NCBI RefSeq assembly: GCF_003814705.1
Contig: NZ_RKRA01000001.1
Location: 4,079,266 to 4,143,265, forward strand
DNA: 64,000 nt
From: Georgenia muralis
Lineage (GTDB): Bacteria > Actinomycetota > Actinomycetes > Actinomycetales > Actinomycetaceae
Reading direction: 5' to 3'
The position numbers and the translations under genes were made by a program. Numbering within the stretch: position 1 is the stretch's first letter; each line of letters begins with the position of its first letter. Shown here one piece after another: positions 24,572 through 35,144 of the stretch. The notes under the pieces are model-generated. The model saw only the letters and a list, made by a program, of their open reading frames with translations. It made no database searches and was not told the DNA's origin.

Positions 24572-26277
24572 TCACGTCGGGGCGTCCGCCCGCGCGGGCG
24601 CCACCGCCCGTGGACGCCGCGAGCGCCGCTCGCCCCGCCTGCGCCGCTCGCCCCGCGTGCGTCGGCCCGGTCGCGCCCCCGCCTCGTGCGGCTCCCACCG
24701 GAACCGCAGCGCGAGGACGACGACGCCGGTGACGGTCCACGCCGCCAGGACCGCGAGGTGCGCCCACGCCGGGCCGGCGGCGCCGGGTGCAACGGCGTCG
24801 GTCATGGCCCGGGCGGCGTGCCGGAGGGGGAAGAACCAGCCGATGGCGTCGACCACGGGCGGGTAGGCCACCCCGACGACGAAGATGTCGGAGATGAACG
24901 CCAGCGGCAGCAGGGTGCCGAGCGCGACGCCGACGGCGCCCTGGGCCGAGCGCACGAGCGAGGCGACCGCGATGCCGAGCACCGCGAAGCAGACGGCCGC
25001 GAGCACGAACGTCCCCAGCGCCACCGCCCAGCCCGGCTGCAGGGGGGCCGCGAACATGACCCGGGCAAGGACGGCGATGAGCACGAGCGTGAGGAGGGCG
25101 ACGACGAGCGCGCCGACCACCCGCCCGGCGAGCATCGCCCAGGTCGGCAGCGGGGTGCCGCGCACCCGCTTGAGGGCGCCGCGCTCGCGGTCCTCGGCCA
25201 GGGTGGACGGCATGTTGACGTATGCCGTCACCGCGGCGCCGTAGACGGCCATCGTCGCGGCGTAGAAGACCCCCAGCTGCTGGCCGTCGTCCATGACGAG
25301 GTCGCCGCCGCCGTTGACCGTCGGCACGACGGCGACGAGGACGACCGGGAAGACCACCGCGAAGAACACCGCCGAGGCGTCGCGCCACAGCGTCGCGTGG
25401 GTGTGCGCGACCTGACCGCCGACCAGGGCCGCCGCGGACGGACGAGCCGCGCGACGGGGCACGGCGTCGCCGGGGCGCGCACGGACCCGTCGCGTCCTCG
25501 CCGTCGCCTCGGGACGGCCCGGCCGCAGCGCCCACGCGGCCAGCGCGGCGCCGGCCACTCCCCACGCCGCCAGGACGGCGAGGTGGTCGAGCTGGAACCC
25601 CGAACCCGCCAGGAAGGGGTTGAGCGCGTCACCGAAGAGCGCGACGAGGTGCTTGAGCGGGAAGGCCCACCCGAGCGACTCCATCCAGGCGGGCATCTGT
25701 CCACCGACCATGAAGATGTCGGAGACGAACGCCAGCGGGATGACGATCCCGTTGGTCACCGCCAGGGTCGCCTGCGGGGTGGGCAGCAGCAGCGCGAGGG
25801 CCAGGCCGAGCATGCTGAAGGTCAGCGAGGCCACCGCGAGGGTGACGACGACGGCGAGCATGGTCCGGCCGAGGATCTGGACCCCGTAGAAGGCCGCGCC
25901 GGTACCCAGGACGAGCCCGCAGGCGAGGAGACCGAGGAGGACCGCGGCCCCGACCCGGCCGCCGAGCAGCGCCCAGCGCGGCAGCGGCGTCCCGCCCTGC
26001 CGCTTGAGGACCCCGGTGGCCCGTGCCTCGGCGAGGCCCACGGCGAGGAAGGAGAAGCTGGCCATGACCACCCCGAACGACGCCATGCCGGGGGCGAGGA
26101 ACTGCGCCAGGCGCACCCCGCCGCGCACGTCGATGGTCTCGTTGCCGAGGAGAGCGGCGAGCAGGACGAAGAAGGCCAGCGGGAAGGCCACGGAGAGGAT
26201 GAGGGTGATCGGCGTGCGCAGCAGGGTGGCCAGCTCGTGCCGGACCTGGCGCGCGAGGATCCCGGCGTCGCGGCCCA

Positions 26278-26278
<1 letters not shown>
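24572..26278 (-). CDS. ABC-2 permease, two permease domains fused in tandem
   Basis: A 568-residue permease made of two similar halves of about 250 residues, each with six helices. Half 1 (about 1-255) has VGLAEARATGVLKRQGGTPLP and NGIVIPLAFVSDIFMVGGQMP; half 2 (about 290-530) has LAEDRERGALKRVRGTPLP and GTLLPLAFISDIFVVGVAYPP. These are the same coupling loop and external loop, so the gene arose by duplication. A basic linker joins the halves and a basic tail follows. ATG 26278 overlaps the ATPase stop (TGATG), so translation is coupled. One polypeptide probably forms the whole membrane channel. Confidence 0.88.
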
Positions 26279-27195
<917 letters not shown>

Positions 27196-27341
27196 CGGTC
27201 CTCCTGTCCGCGCAGGGGCGCGACGCGCACGCAGGGTGACGCGCGGACGTCCGCCCACCACCAGCCTCCGCCCGCCGCCCGCCGGGCGGCCAGGCACCGA
27301 GGTCCCAGGGCACGGCTCATGGGAGCGGCCGAGAAGCACGA

Positions 27342-27372
27342 AGCCCGGCTCCTCGGGCAGAGGATCCGGGCT
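27342..27372 (-). terminator. Hairpin after tRNA-Ala
   Basis: 13-base arms (one mismatch) around TGCCC, 19 bases after the 3' end of the tRNA on the minus strand. Confidence 0.6.
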
Positions 27373-27390
27373 CGTCGACACGCAGATCTG

Positions 27391-27463
27391 TGGAGCTAGA
27401 GGGATTCGAACCCTCGACCTCTTCCATGCCATGGAAGCGCGCTACCAACTGCGCCATAGCCCC
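27391..27463 (-). tRNA. tRNA-Ala (anticodon GGC)
   Basis: On the minus strand the 73 bases fold as a cloverleaf: acceptor GGGGCTA with TAGCTCC, D arm with AGTTGGTA, anticodon stem CTTCC/GGAAG with the loop ATGGCAT (anticodon GGC, reading GCC alanine codons), and T arm with GGTTCGAATCC. Discriminator base A; CCA is not encoded. Confidence 0.96.
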
Positions 27464-27591
27464 GCTGCCCCGTGGGGCGTGGACTACTTTAGGCCATCGG
27501 TGGGGGCCAACACCAAATCGGTCCGCCCCGCTCCGACGTGACCCTCACCACGGGAGACCGACCGGCGTGTCGGCGGTCTACCGTGTCGGGC

Positions 27592-27774
27592 ATGAGCGAG
27601 AGCAACAGCGCCGCGGAGGAACGCGCGATCGCCTACGCGCAGCACCTGTTCGACCGCGCCCAGAACGCGCTCGTCCGCCCCCTGAGGGCGAGCCGCGGAC
27701 GAGCTCTCAGTCCAGGCCGAGGTTGTAGGCGCTCAGGCGCCAGACGGGCTCCCGGCCGGGGTTGGGGTGCATGA
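27592..27774 (+). pseudogene. Probable remnant of an ankyrin-repeat protein N-terminus
   Basis: TACCGT (27579-27584) ends 7 bases before ATG 27592, so a leaderless promoter is intact. The first 25 residues (SESNSAAEERAIAYAQHLFDRA) resemble the start of short actinobacterial ankyrin-repeat proteins. After that the frame runs into Arg/Gly-rich sequence antisense to the end of the phosphatase gene, and no ankyrin repeat follows. It looks like a gene cut off after its first codons, though a short peptide could still be made. The family link is from memory and weak. Confidence 0.4.
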
Positions 27775-28324
27775 GGGTCCAGGCGCAGTTCTCGAGGCCG
27801 GTCAGCCCGAACCACTCCATCGGGTCCAGGCCCATGAGCACCGTCTGCCCCAGCGTGATCGCGGCGCCGTGCGCGACGACGACGAGGGTGTCGTGCTCGC
27901 CGAGATCGGCAGCGGCCTCGACGACGGCCTGCGCGACGCGCGCGCCGCAGTCGCCGCGGGTCTCCGCGCCGACGCCCTCGGGCTCACGGCCGCGGCGCCA
28001 CGCCTGGAAGGCGTCGGGCCAGCCCTGCTTGATCTCGCCCTGGGTCAGGCCCTCCCACGCGCCGAAGCTGCGCTCGCGCAGCCGGGGGTCCGGGACCGGG
28101 ACGATGCCCGTGAGGTCGGCGAGGGCCTTGGCCGTCTCGGTCGCGCGCACGAGGTCGGAGGTGATGATGCGGGTGGGCTCGAGCCCGGTCAGCGCGGTCG
28201 CCGCCAGGGTCGCCTGCCGACGTCCGTCGTCGTTGAGGGCGATGTCCACCTGCCCCTGCAGTCGCTGCTCCTTGTTGAAGTCGGTCTGGCCGTGGCGCCA
28301 CAGGACGACCGTGCCGGCGGTCAT
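27707..28324 (-). CDS. Histidine phosphatase, GpgP-like
   Basis: A 205-residue phosphoglycerate-mutase-like phosphatase. The RHG motif is LWRHGQTDFNKEQRLQGQVD near residue 10, the proton donor Glu is in RERSFGAWEGLTQGE and the second catalytic His is VVVAHGAAI. In mycobacteria the gene in this position (after nadD and rsfS) encodes GpgP, which dephosphorylates glucosyl-3-phosphoglycerate; that role is inferred from position only. ATG 28324 overlaps the rsfS stop (ATGA), so they are co-translated. Confidence 0.85.
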   Translation of the reverse strand: MTAGTVVLWRHGQTDFNKEQRLQGQVDIALNDDGRRQATLAATALTGLEPTRIITSDLVRATETAKALADLTGIVPVPDPRLRERSFGAWEGLTQGEIKQGWPDAFQAWRRGREPEGVGAETRGDCGARVAQAVVEAAADLGEHDTLVVVAHGAAITLGQTVLMGLDPMEWFGLTGLENCAWTLMHPNPGREPVWRLSAYNLGLD

Positions 28325-28716
28325 GAGTCGCCGGCCTCGTCCTCCGCCGCGGCGTAGAGGTCGGCGGGGAGCTCGACGACCGGGCAGTCCTTCCACAGGC
28401 GCTCGAGCGCGTAGTACTCGCGGTCCTCCTCGTGCTGGACGTGCACGACGATGTCGGCGTAGTCCATGAGCACCCAGCGGGCCTCGGTGACACCCTCCTT
28501 GCGGACGGTCCGCGCACCCTCCTTGTGGAGCGCCTCGTCGATGGCCTCGACGATGGACTTGACCTGGCGCTCGTTGCTGCCGGACACCACGAGGAAGACG
28601 TCGGTGAGCACGAGCCGCTCGCTCACGTCGAGCGCGATGATCTCCTTGGCCTTCTTGTCGGCCGCGGCGCGCGCGGCCACGACGGCGAGGTGGCGCGACT
28701 TGTCGTCAGCGGACAC
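28321..28716 (-). CDS. rsfS: Ribosomal silencing factor RsfS
   Basis: A 131-residue RsfS/Iojap protein that binds L14 (uL14) on the 50S subunit and blocks joining with 30S under starvation. Typical features: KAKEIIALDVSERLVLTDVFLVVSGSNERQVKSI, EARWVLMDYADIVVHVQHEEDREYYALERLW. GTG 28716 is preceded by GAGGAG. In the usual actinobacterial operon: nadD, hypothetical, rsfS, phosphatase. Confidence 0.95.
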   Translation of the reverse strand: MSADDKSRHLAVVAARAAADKKAKEIIALDVSERLVLTDVFLVVSGSNERQVKSIVEAIDEALHKEGARTVRKEGVTEARWVLMDYADIVVHVQHEEDREYYALERLWKDCPVVELPADLYAAAEDEAGDS

Positions 28717-28754
28717 GGGACTCCTCAGGACGGAACGGGGGCTGAAGAGCGATC

Positions 28755-30155
28755 CTACGGGACCGTCACCACACCCACGCCGCCGGTCCCGCCCGCTGTG
28801 TCGCGCATCACCGCCGCCGCGGCGTGGTCGGCCTCAGCGGCCCCGGCCGGGTCCCGGAAGGCGAGCAGGCCGATGAGGAGGCCGATGATGACGGCGGCGA
28901 GGACGAGCGCGACGATGCGCACCACCGACGCGGCAGGGTTGCGCGGACGCATCTCCTCGACGTAGGCGGCGTCGTCCTCGGCCTCCGCGGCGCTGGCCGC
29001 CGAGACCTGGTCGGCGACCGCGGCCACCCGCTCACGCATCGAGCGCCGGGGCGCCGGCTCTCGCCGGTCCCGGCGGCTGGTGGTGGCCTCGGCCTCGTCG
29101 GGCGAGGAGCCCGAGGCGGCCGTGAAGCCGCTGACCGGTGACCAGTTCGGGCGCAGCGGCGCGTCGTCGTCGTCCTCCGCCGCGAGGGCGGCAGCGGCGT
29201 AGGCCTCGGGCCTGCTCGCCGCCGAGCGGGCCGAGCCCGCCGAGCGCGGCGAGACCGGCGGCATCGCGACGGTGCGGTCGACCTCGGAGACGGCGTCCGG
29301 CGACGACGCGGACACCGCCGACCAGCGTGGCGACGCGAAGCCCCCGGTCGCCGTGCGGGGCTCGCTGCCCGCTGATCGCGTCCCGTCCGCCGCCCGGTCG
29401 GCCTTCTCGGGCAGGTGCGCGCCCTCAGGCTCGGTGGTGCGCGCCGCCTCGGGCTCGGACGTGTGCTCCGCGAGGTGGTCCTCCACGCGGATCGTGTGCT
29501 CGTCGTCGGGCACCACGGGTAGGGAGACGGCGGACTCCCAGGACACCGGGTCAGCGCTGACCTCGGCCACGGGCTCGGGTACGGACTCAGGGCGCGGCAC
29601 GTCGCCGGTGCGCGCGGCGGCGGGGGCCGGCTCGGGCCCGGCTGGCGTGACGGGCTGGACGTCGGTGATCGTCCCGGTGGAGTCGAGCGTCCGCACGCCC
29701 TTCGCCATCGGGGGCGTCCGCACGACCGGCCGGCGGACGACGGCGCGCTGGGCGGGCCGCCGGTCGGCGGAACCCGGCTGTCCGGTCCGGTCCACCGGGT
29801 TGGGCTGGTTGCCCTGCTCGGGCTGGTCGGCCTGGTCGACCTGAGCGGGATGGTCACCCTGGTCGGGCTGGTCGGGCTGCGCGGGCTGGTCGGGCTGAGC
29901 GGGGCGGGCGTCGCGCGCAGCGGCGCCGGCCAGCCGGAGCGCCTCCTCGGGCGCGAGCTGGCGGCCGTCCTCGCCGACGAGCGGCAGCTCACCGGTGGCG
30001 ATCGCCTCCAGGCGTGCCTGCTCCTCGAGGGCACGCCGACGCATCTCCTTGCGCGTGATGCGCACCTCGCCGGCGGCCTCGGCCGCGCGCCGCGCCTCCT
30101 CCTGCACCTGCCGCCGGCGGCGGCGCTCCCCGCGGCTCTCCTGCTGCTCGCTCAC
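28755..30155 (-). CDS. Conserved hypothetical with one C-terminal transmembrane helix
   Basis: A 466-residue protein located between nadD and rsfS, a position where many Micrococcales have a similar gene. The N-terminus is a basic, helical, coiled-coil-like segment ([19 protein letters not shown], then [20 protein letters not shown]). The centre is disordered and Gln/Pro/Asp-rich with short repeats such as PAQPDQ. Near the C-terminus is one hydrophobic helix ([20 protein letters not shown], about residue 415-435) and an external Ala/Gly-rich tail. The GTG start (30155) overlaps the nadD stop (GTGA). Function unknown; it would be a membrane-anchored scaffold. Confidence 0.7.
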   Translation of the reverse strand: MSEQQESRGERRRRRQVQEEARRAAEAAGEVRITRKEMRRRALEEQARLEAIATGELPLVGEDGRQLAPEEALRLAGAAARDARPAQPDQPAQPDQPDQGDHPAQVDQADQPEQGNQPNPVDRTGQPGSADRRPAQRAVVRRPVVRTPPMAKGVRTLDSTGTITDVQPVTPAGPEPAPAAARTGDVPRPESVPEPVAEVSADPVSWESAVSLPVVPDDEHTIRVEDHLAEHTSEPEAARTTEPEGAHLPEKADRAADGTRSAGSEPRTATGGFASPRWSAVSASSPDAVSEVDRTVAMPPVSPRSAGSARSAASRPEAYAAAALAAEDDDDAPLRPNWSPVSGFTAASGSSPDEAEATTSRRDRREPAPRRSMRERVAAVADQVSAASAAEAEDDAAYVEEMRPRNPAASVVRIVALVLAAVIIGLLIGLLAFRDPAGAAEADHAAAAVMRDTAGGTGGVGVVTVP

Positions 30156-30835
30156 TGCTCGGCCCCCACGGCACGCCGAGGCGGGAGCCCCGCCGTCGTG
30201 CCCTCGTTCCTGCTGCCCGTCCGCCCGTGGGGCGCCGCCCCGTCGCGGTACAGGCCGTACTTGTTGATGTACTGCACCACACCATCGGGCACGAGGTACC
30301 AGACAGGCTGGCCGGCCGCGACCCGCGCGCGGCAGTCGGTGGAGGAGATCGCCATCGCGGGGACCTCCATGAGCGAGACGCCCGACGAGGGCAGCGCACC
30401 GAGGTCGAGCTCGTGACCGGGCCGCGTCACCCCCACGAAGTGGGCGAGCGACCACAGCTCGTCCGCGTCCTTCCACGTGAGGATCTCCGGCAGGACGTCG
30501 GCGCCGGTGATGAAGTAGAGCTCGTCGTCGGGCAGCTCGGCGTGCAGCCGGCGCAGCGTGTCGATCGTGTAGGTGGTGCCGGGCCGGTCGATCTCCGCCC
30601 GCGAGACGGTGAACCGCGGGTTCGACGCCGTCGCCACCACGGTCATGAGGTAGCGGTGCTCGGCCTCGGTGACCTCGCGGTCGACCTTGAAGGGCTGGAT
30701 GCCCGTGGGCACGAAGATGACCTCGTCCAGCCCAAAGGTGTTCGAGACCTCGCTGGCCGCGACGAGGTGCCCGTGGTGCACCGGGTCGAAGGTGCCACCC
30801 ATGACACCGACCCGGCGCTTCGCGCGGTCCTTCAT
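30152..30835 (-). CDS. nadD: Nicotinate-nucleotide adenylyltransferase
   Basis: A 227-residue enzyme that joins nicotinate mononucleotide and ATP to form deamido-NAD in NAD synthesis. The nucleotidyltransferase motif is [19 protein letters not shown]; the second motif is [12 protein letters not shown] (ISSTxxR). ATG 30835 gives the standard N-terminus; an in-frame GTG 12 bases upstream (30847) is possible. Neither has a clear ribosome-binding site. It overlaps the next gene by GTGA and follows the small membrane gene by 16 bases. Confidence 0.94.
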   Translation of the reverse strand: MKDRAKRRVGVMGGTFDPVHHGHLVAASEVSNTFGLDEVIFVPTGIQPFKVDREVTEAEHRYLMTVVATASNPRFTVSRAEIDRPGTTYTIDTLRRLHAELPDDELYFITGADVLPEILTWKDADELWSLAHFVGVTRPGHELDLGALPSSGVSLMEVPAMAISSTDCRARVAAGQPVWYLVPDGVVQYINKYGLYRDGAAPHGRTGSRNEGTTAGLPPRRAVGAEQ

Positions 30836-30851
30836 CGCGTCCGGCACGGGC

Positions 30852-31013
30852 TCAGCGGTGGCGGGTACGGATGTTCCGGAACCCGTAGACGAAGAGCAGC
30901 AGCACGAGGAAGGCCACCAGCGTGATCCCGCCGAGCAGGTACGGGCTGACCTCGGCCGCCTCGGCGGCCTGCTCGGCCTCCTGGGCGGCGAACGTCATGA
31001 GCGAGCTCTTCAT
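30852..31013 (-). CDS. Small membrane protein (53 aa) upstream of nadD
   Basis: ATG 31013 follows GAAGGA by 7 bases. The N-terminal 22 residues are Ala/Glu-rich ([18 protein letters not shown]); residues about 25-45 form one hydrophobic helix ([20 protein letters not shown]), and a basic end (FRNIRTRHR) follows, which points to a cytoplasmic C-terminus. Small proteins of this type often precede nadD in Micrococcales. First gene of the nadD operon. Confidence 0.75.
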   Translation of the reverse strand: MKSSLMTFAAQEAEQAAEAAEVSPYLLGGITLVAFLVLLLFVYGFRNIRTRHR

Positions 31014-31155
31014 CGAAGATCCTTCCGAACCACGGTCCTGAGAGGGGGCCAGTCTTGCACGGTCGGCGCCCGGTCGTGGAGGCCGAACGCGTACCGGGCG
31101 ACGGTGTCGCGGCCCCGCCGAGAGCTCTCGGCCGGACGACGTCGCAGGTGGCGCG

Positions 31156-32340
31156 TCAGGGCCGCGTGGGGAACCCGCGCCGTGCGAGCAAGATCACCAC
31201 GAGGCACGCGAGGAGCACGCCCGCAGCGACGAGCGGGACCGGCCCGACGCCGGCCGAGCCCACGACGAACCCACCCAGGGCGGCGCCGACGGCGATGCCC
31301 AGGTTCGACGTGCCGTTGACCAGGGCGCCGGCGATGTCCGGGCCGACGTCCCCGGTGCGCAGGGCGGCCGCCTGGGTCAGGGTCGGCACCGAGCCCATCG
31401 CCGCGGACCACAGCACCGCCGCCGCGACCACCCAGCCCAGCGAGTCCTGCCCGAGCCACAGGGCGACGAGCGCGAGGACCATCGCCGTGAGCGTGGTGAC
31501 GAGCCCCGCCCGGGGCCGACGGTCGACGAAGAGCGCCGCCCCCCAGACCCCGACGATGCCGACGCCGCCGAGCAGGAGGAGGACCGGACCGACCTGGTTC
31601 TCCCGTGCGCCGGCGGCGAGGAGCAGCGGGGCGATGTAGGTCCAGGCGGCGAAGTGGCCGAGGAAGACGAGGGCGTTTGCCCCGCCGACGGCCGTGATGG
31701 TCGGGCGCCACCACGACCGGGTCGGGCGCGGCCCGGTGCGCCGTGGCACGCCCTCGGCCGCGGGCAGCAGGAGGGCGACGACGACGGTCAGCGCGGCGGC
31801 CATCGCGGCCACCGTGACGAACGCGGGCCGCCAGCCGATCGCCGTTCCGATGGAGGTGGCCAGCGGCACGCCGAGGATGTTTCCCAGGGACGCGCCCGAA
31901 AGGACGATCGTGATGGCGCGGCCGACGAGGAGCGGCGGCACCAGGCGCGGGCCGTACCCGATGGCGACCGAGAAGAACAGGGCGTGGGAGACCCCGCCCA
32001 GCGCCCGCCCGAGGGCGAGGGTGGCGAAGCCGGGGGCGAGCGCGACGAGGACGTTGCTCAGCGTGTACCCGACGAGGGTCGCCAGGAGCACGGGCTTGCG
32101 CGGGAGCCGCGCCGTCACCATGGTCATCGGCACCGCCAGAACGGCGACCATGACGGCGTAGACGGTCACCAGCAGGCCCGCGCGGCCCTCCCCCACACCG
32201 AGGTCGCGGCCGATCTGGGGCAGGAGCCCCACGGGCAGCATCTCGGTGGTGATGGCGACGAACACCGCCAGCGCGAGCGCGAGCAGGCCCGGCAGGGCCG
32301 GGCGCAGGCCGCGCGCCTCCGCCGGAGGGCTGGTGGGCAT
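31156..32340 (-). CDS. MFS transporter, DHA1 (AraJ/sugar-efflux) type
   Basis: A 394-residue protein with 12 helices. The start LPGLLALALAVFVAITTEMLPVGLLPQI and the helix-4 region GRALGGVSHALFFSVAIGYGPRLV are typical of the sugar-efflux/AraJ-like group of DHA1, which export arabinose, purines, chloramphenicol or similar small molecules. No regulator or biosynthesis gene is adjacent, so the substrate is unknown. ATG 32340 precedes the membrane region by 15 residues. Confidence 0.87.
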   Translation of the reverse strand: MPTSPPAEARGLRPALPGLLALALAVFVAITTEMLPVGLLPQIGRDLGVGEGRAGLLVTVYAVMVAVLAVPMTMVTARLPRKPVLLATLVGYTLSNVLVALAPGFATLALGRALGGVSHALFFSVAIGYGPRLVPPLLVGRAITIVLSGASLGNILGVPLATSIGTAIGWRPAFVTVAAMAAALTVVVALLLPAAEGVPRRTGPRPTRSWWRPTITAVGGANALVFLGHFAAWTYIAPLLLAAGARENQVGPVLLLLGGVGIVGVWGAALFVDRRPRAGLVTTLTAMVLALVALWLGQDSLGWVVAAAVLWSAAMGSVPTLTQAAALRTGDVGPDIAGALVNGTSNLGIAVGAALGGFVVGSAGVGPVPLVAAGVLLACLVVILLARRGFPTRP

Positions 32341-32446
32341 GGACGACCTCTCGCTCGGCGGGCGATGACGAGGATATCCGCCGCCGTGGTCCGCTCCCCC
32401 GGCCCGGGCCCCTGCCGGCCTGTGCCGCTGGTCACCGCCGCGCGGC

Positions 32447-33631
32447 TCAGGGCGCGCGGACCAGCCCCACCCCACGGTCGGCGACGTCGACCCCCGGGGC
32501 CAGCGCCGTGACGTCGGCGCGGGCGAGCATCCGCGCCGCGACCGTGTCCGCCCGGTAGGGCAGCGCGGAGGTACCGACCTCCTCCCACCACAGAGCGGCG
32601 ACGCCCGCGACGTGTGGGGTGGCCATCGACGTCCCGCTGAGGGAGACGAGCCCGCCGGTGCCCGCCTCGGCGGACAGCACGTCCACACCCGGGCCGGCGA
32701 TGCCGGGGAAGGTGTTGGAGAAGGGGGCGATCTCCAGCCCCTGGGCGCCCTGCGCCAGCGCCCCGGCGGAGACGACGCCGTCGGCGGCGGCCGGCAGGGA
32801 GACGCCGATCTCGTAGTCGGGGTCGACCGTGCGCCGCGACTCGTTGCCGGCAGCGGCGACGAGGATCATGCCGGGACCGAACGCGGCCTGCGAGCGCACG
32901 AGGCCCATGAGCGCGTCGAACATGCGCAGGTTGGCGCGGTAGCCCTCCAGGGCGGCGGAGGTGGCGAGGTCGGCGGGCCAGCCGTCGTCGACGAGGCGCT
33001 GGACCAGCCCGGGGAAGTCGAACCCGAGCGACATCGAGGTCACCCGGGCGCCCTGCTCCAGCGCCCACTGGATGCCCCGGAAGATCATCTCGGAGGTGCC
33101 GCCGCCGTCGTCGCCGAGGACCTTGCCGATGAGCGCGCGGCTCACCCCCGGCGCCACACCGATCCTCGTGCCGCCGACGTCCCGGCCGAGGACCGTCCCG
33201 GCGCAGTGCGTGCCGTGCCCCTGGCGGTCGCCGTTGCCCGAGCCGGAGAAGTCCTCCTCGACGACCTCGACCCCGGCGAAGGCGGGGTGGGCGGCGTCGA
33301 TCCCGGTGTCCAGCACCGCCACCGTGACGCCCGCGCCGGTGCGCGCGGAGACGTCCGCACCCACCGCGGTCACCCCCCAGGTGGGTCCGGGGACGGCGGT
33401 GGCGGCGGGTCCGGCGGTGGGGACCGGGAAGATGAGCGAGGTGGGGATGACCGGGGCGACCGCGCGGACCTCGGGGTCCCGGGTGAGCTCACGCAGGTCG
33501 GACCGGTCCAGCTCCGCCGTCTCCACCGACGGCACCGCCGGGCCGGACGGGCCGCGCTCGGCCGCCGCACCGCGCCAGGGGTCGGCCGGACGGGCCAGGC
33601 TCATGTCCCGCAGGACAGTGTAGTGGCTCAT
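32447..33631 (-). CDS. S8 (subtilisin-like) serine peptidase without signal peptide
   Basis: A 394-residue subtilase with a complete triad: Asp108 in VAVLDTGIDAAH, His139 in GHGTHCAG, and Ser near 332 in SGTSMATPHVAG; the oxyanion Asn is in VAAAGNES. Residues about 36-65 resemble a short I9-type propeptide (ELDRSDLRELTRDPEVRAVAP). There is no signal peptide or membrane helix, so it should be cytoplasmic or leave the cell by another route. A long helical insertion (about 210-240) separates His and Asn. ATG 33631 follows GAGGAG. No obvious partner gene. Confidence 0.9.
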   Translation of the reverse strand: MSHYTVLRDMSLARPADPWRGAAAERGPSGPAVPSVETAELDRSDLRELTRDPEVRAVAPVIPTSLIFPVPTAGPAATAVPGPTWGVTAVGADVSARTGAGVTVAVLDTGIDAAHPAFAGVEVVEEDFSGSGNGDRQGHGTHCAGTVLGRDVGGTRIGVAPGVSRALIGKVLGDDGGGTSEMIFRGIQWALEQGARVTSMSLGFDFPGLVQRLVDDGWPADLATSAALEGYRANLRMFDALMGLVRSQAAFGPGMILVAAAGNESRRTVDPDYEIGVSLPAAADGVVSAGALAQGAQGLEIAPFSNTFPGIAGPGVDVLSAEAGTGGLVSLSGTSMATPHVAGVAALWWEEVGTSALPYRADTVAARMLARADVTALAPGVDVADRGVGLVRAP

Positions 33632-33700
33632 GACCGCTCCTCACGCTCGCCGGGTGGGCTCACCGTACGGCCGCCCGGCTCCCCCTGAACAGGGGTCGTC

Positions 33701-33745
33701 CCGACGGCGGCGGACCCGACGGCAGCGGACCCGACGGCTGCGGAC
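33701..33745. repeat. Three tandem 15-base repeats between subtilase and amylase genes
   Basis: Units of CCGACGGC-N-GCGGAC (15 bases, one variable position) at 33701, 33716 and 33731, followed by a partial fourth copy. Non-coding. Confidence 0.85.
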
Positions 33746-33756
33746 CCGAGGGCCGC

Positions 33757-35058
33757 TCAGGGCTCGAGCACCGCCCAGCCGTGCGCGGGCACGCGCGTGC
33801 CCGCCCCGCCCGCCACCTCCGCCTGGCCCGCGACCACGGTGCCGACGACGGGCACCTCCGCGGGCTCGTCGGAGATGTTGAGCGCGACGACGAGGCGGTT
33901 CTCGCCGTCACGTGCCTCGTACGCGAGGACCTCGTTGGACAGGGTGACGCCGGCGGTGCGCGCCCGGTGCAGCCACGGGTGCCGGCGCCGCAGCGCGATG
34001 AGCTCCTGGTGGAGGTGGTAGGTGTCCCAGCCGTACGGCGCGAGGTCGGCCGGCCGCTCCGGGAGGGCGGGCCGGATGGCGTCGTCGCCGCCGAGGCGCT
34101 CCTCCTTGACCCCCTCGAACGCCTGCTCGTCGCCGTAGTAGACCGACGGCGTCCCGCCGACGGTGAGGAGGACGACCAGCGCGTGGGCGAGGTGACGGCG
34201 GTCGGTCAGTCGGGTGGCGATGCGGGTGACGTCGTGGTTGCCGACGAAGGTCTGCGGGGCGAAGGTCTCGAGCATCTCCCCGTGGCGGGTGAGCGCGTGG
34301 TCGAGCTCGTAGAGGTTGGCGTCGTTGAGGGCGCTCCAGATCGCCTTCCACAGCTCGTACTGGGTGACCGAGTCGACCCCGGACCCCGCGACGAATCCGG
34401 CGTAGTCGCCGTGGATGACCTCGCCGAGGAGGTAGGCCTCCGGGTGCGCGGCCCGCACGGCGGGCAGCACCCGCTGCCAGAAGGGGACCGGGACGGCGTA
34501 GGCGGCGTCGAGCCGCCAGCCGTCGAACCCGGCGCGCAGCCAGTGCTCCATCACCTCGGTCACCAGCTCCGCGACGCCGTCGTCGTCGTGGTCGAGCGCG
34601 ACGAGGGCCTCGTGGCCCTCGAAGCTCTCGTGCGCCGGCTCGCCGCCCCCCTCGGGCCAGGTGAGGCGGAAGAGCGCGGCGTCGGGCGCCGTCGGGCCGC
34701 CCTCCAGGGCCCGCAGGAAGAGCGGGTGACGCGAGCCCACGTGGTTGAAGACCCCGTCGAGGACGACCTTGAGCCCTCGGTCGTGGGCGGCTGCGAGGAG
34801 CGCGTCGAGGTCGGCGCGGTCACCCAGGCGTGGGTCGACCTCGAAGTGGTCGATCGTGTCGTACCCGTGGCTGCGGGAGGTGAAGACCGGCCCCAGGAGC
34901 AGCCCCGAGACCCCCAGCTCCACGGCGTAGTCGAGCCACTCCACCAGGCGCGGCAGCCGGTGGGTGACCGGTGCGCCCTCCTCGAGGACGGGCTCGGCGT
35001 CGAGGGCCCCGAGGGGGTAGACGTGCCAGAAGATCGCGTGCTCGTGCCAGGTCGTCAC
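33757..35058 (-). CDS. Alpha-amylase family (GH13) glycoside hydrolase
   Basis: A 433-residue cytoplasmic GH13 enzyme acting on alpha-glucans. All four conserved regions are present: I DGVFNHVG, II GFDGWRLDAAYA (nucleophile Asp), III YLLGEVIHGDY (acid Glu) and IV FVGNHD. It begins EHAIFWHVYPLGALDAEPV, a subgroup with few characterised members, and ends in a short beta domain. No signal peptide. GTG 35058 follows GGAGGA. Isolated from other glycogen genes; the CBM48-like protein at 42082 is 7 kb away. Confidence 0.9.
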   Translation of the reverse strand: MTTWHEHAIFWHVYPLGALDAEPVLEEGAPVTHRLPRLVEWLDYAVELGVSGLLLGPVFTSRSHGYDTIDHFEVDPRLGDRADLDALLAAAHDRGLKVVLDGVFNHVGSRHPLFLRALEGGPTAPDAALFRLTWPEGGGEPAHESFEGHEALVALDHDDDGVAELVTEVMEHWLRAGFDGWRLDAAYAVPVPFWQRVLPAVRAAHPEAYLLGEVIHGDYAGFVAGSGVDSVTQYELWKAIWSALNDANLYELDHALTRHGEMLETFAPQTFVGNHDVTRIATRLTDRRHLAHALVVLLTVGGTPSVYYGDEQAFEGVKEERLGGDDAIRPALPERPADLAPYGWDTYHLHQELIALRRRHPWLHRARTAGVTLSNEVLAYEARDGENRLVVALNISDEPAEVPVVGTVVAGQAEVAGGAGTRVPAHGWAVLEP

Positions 35059-35144
35059 GGGACGACATCCTCCCCCGGGCGGCGCGGCTCCGCACTCCCG
35101 TCACCGCTCTTGCCCCGACACACGTGGAGGAGTTGGCTACCGGC

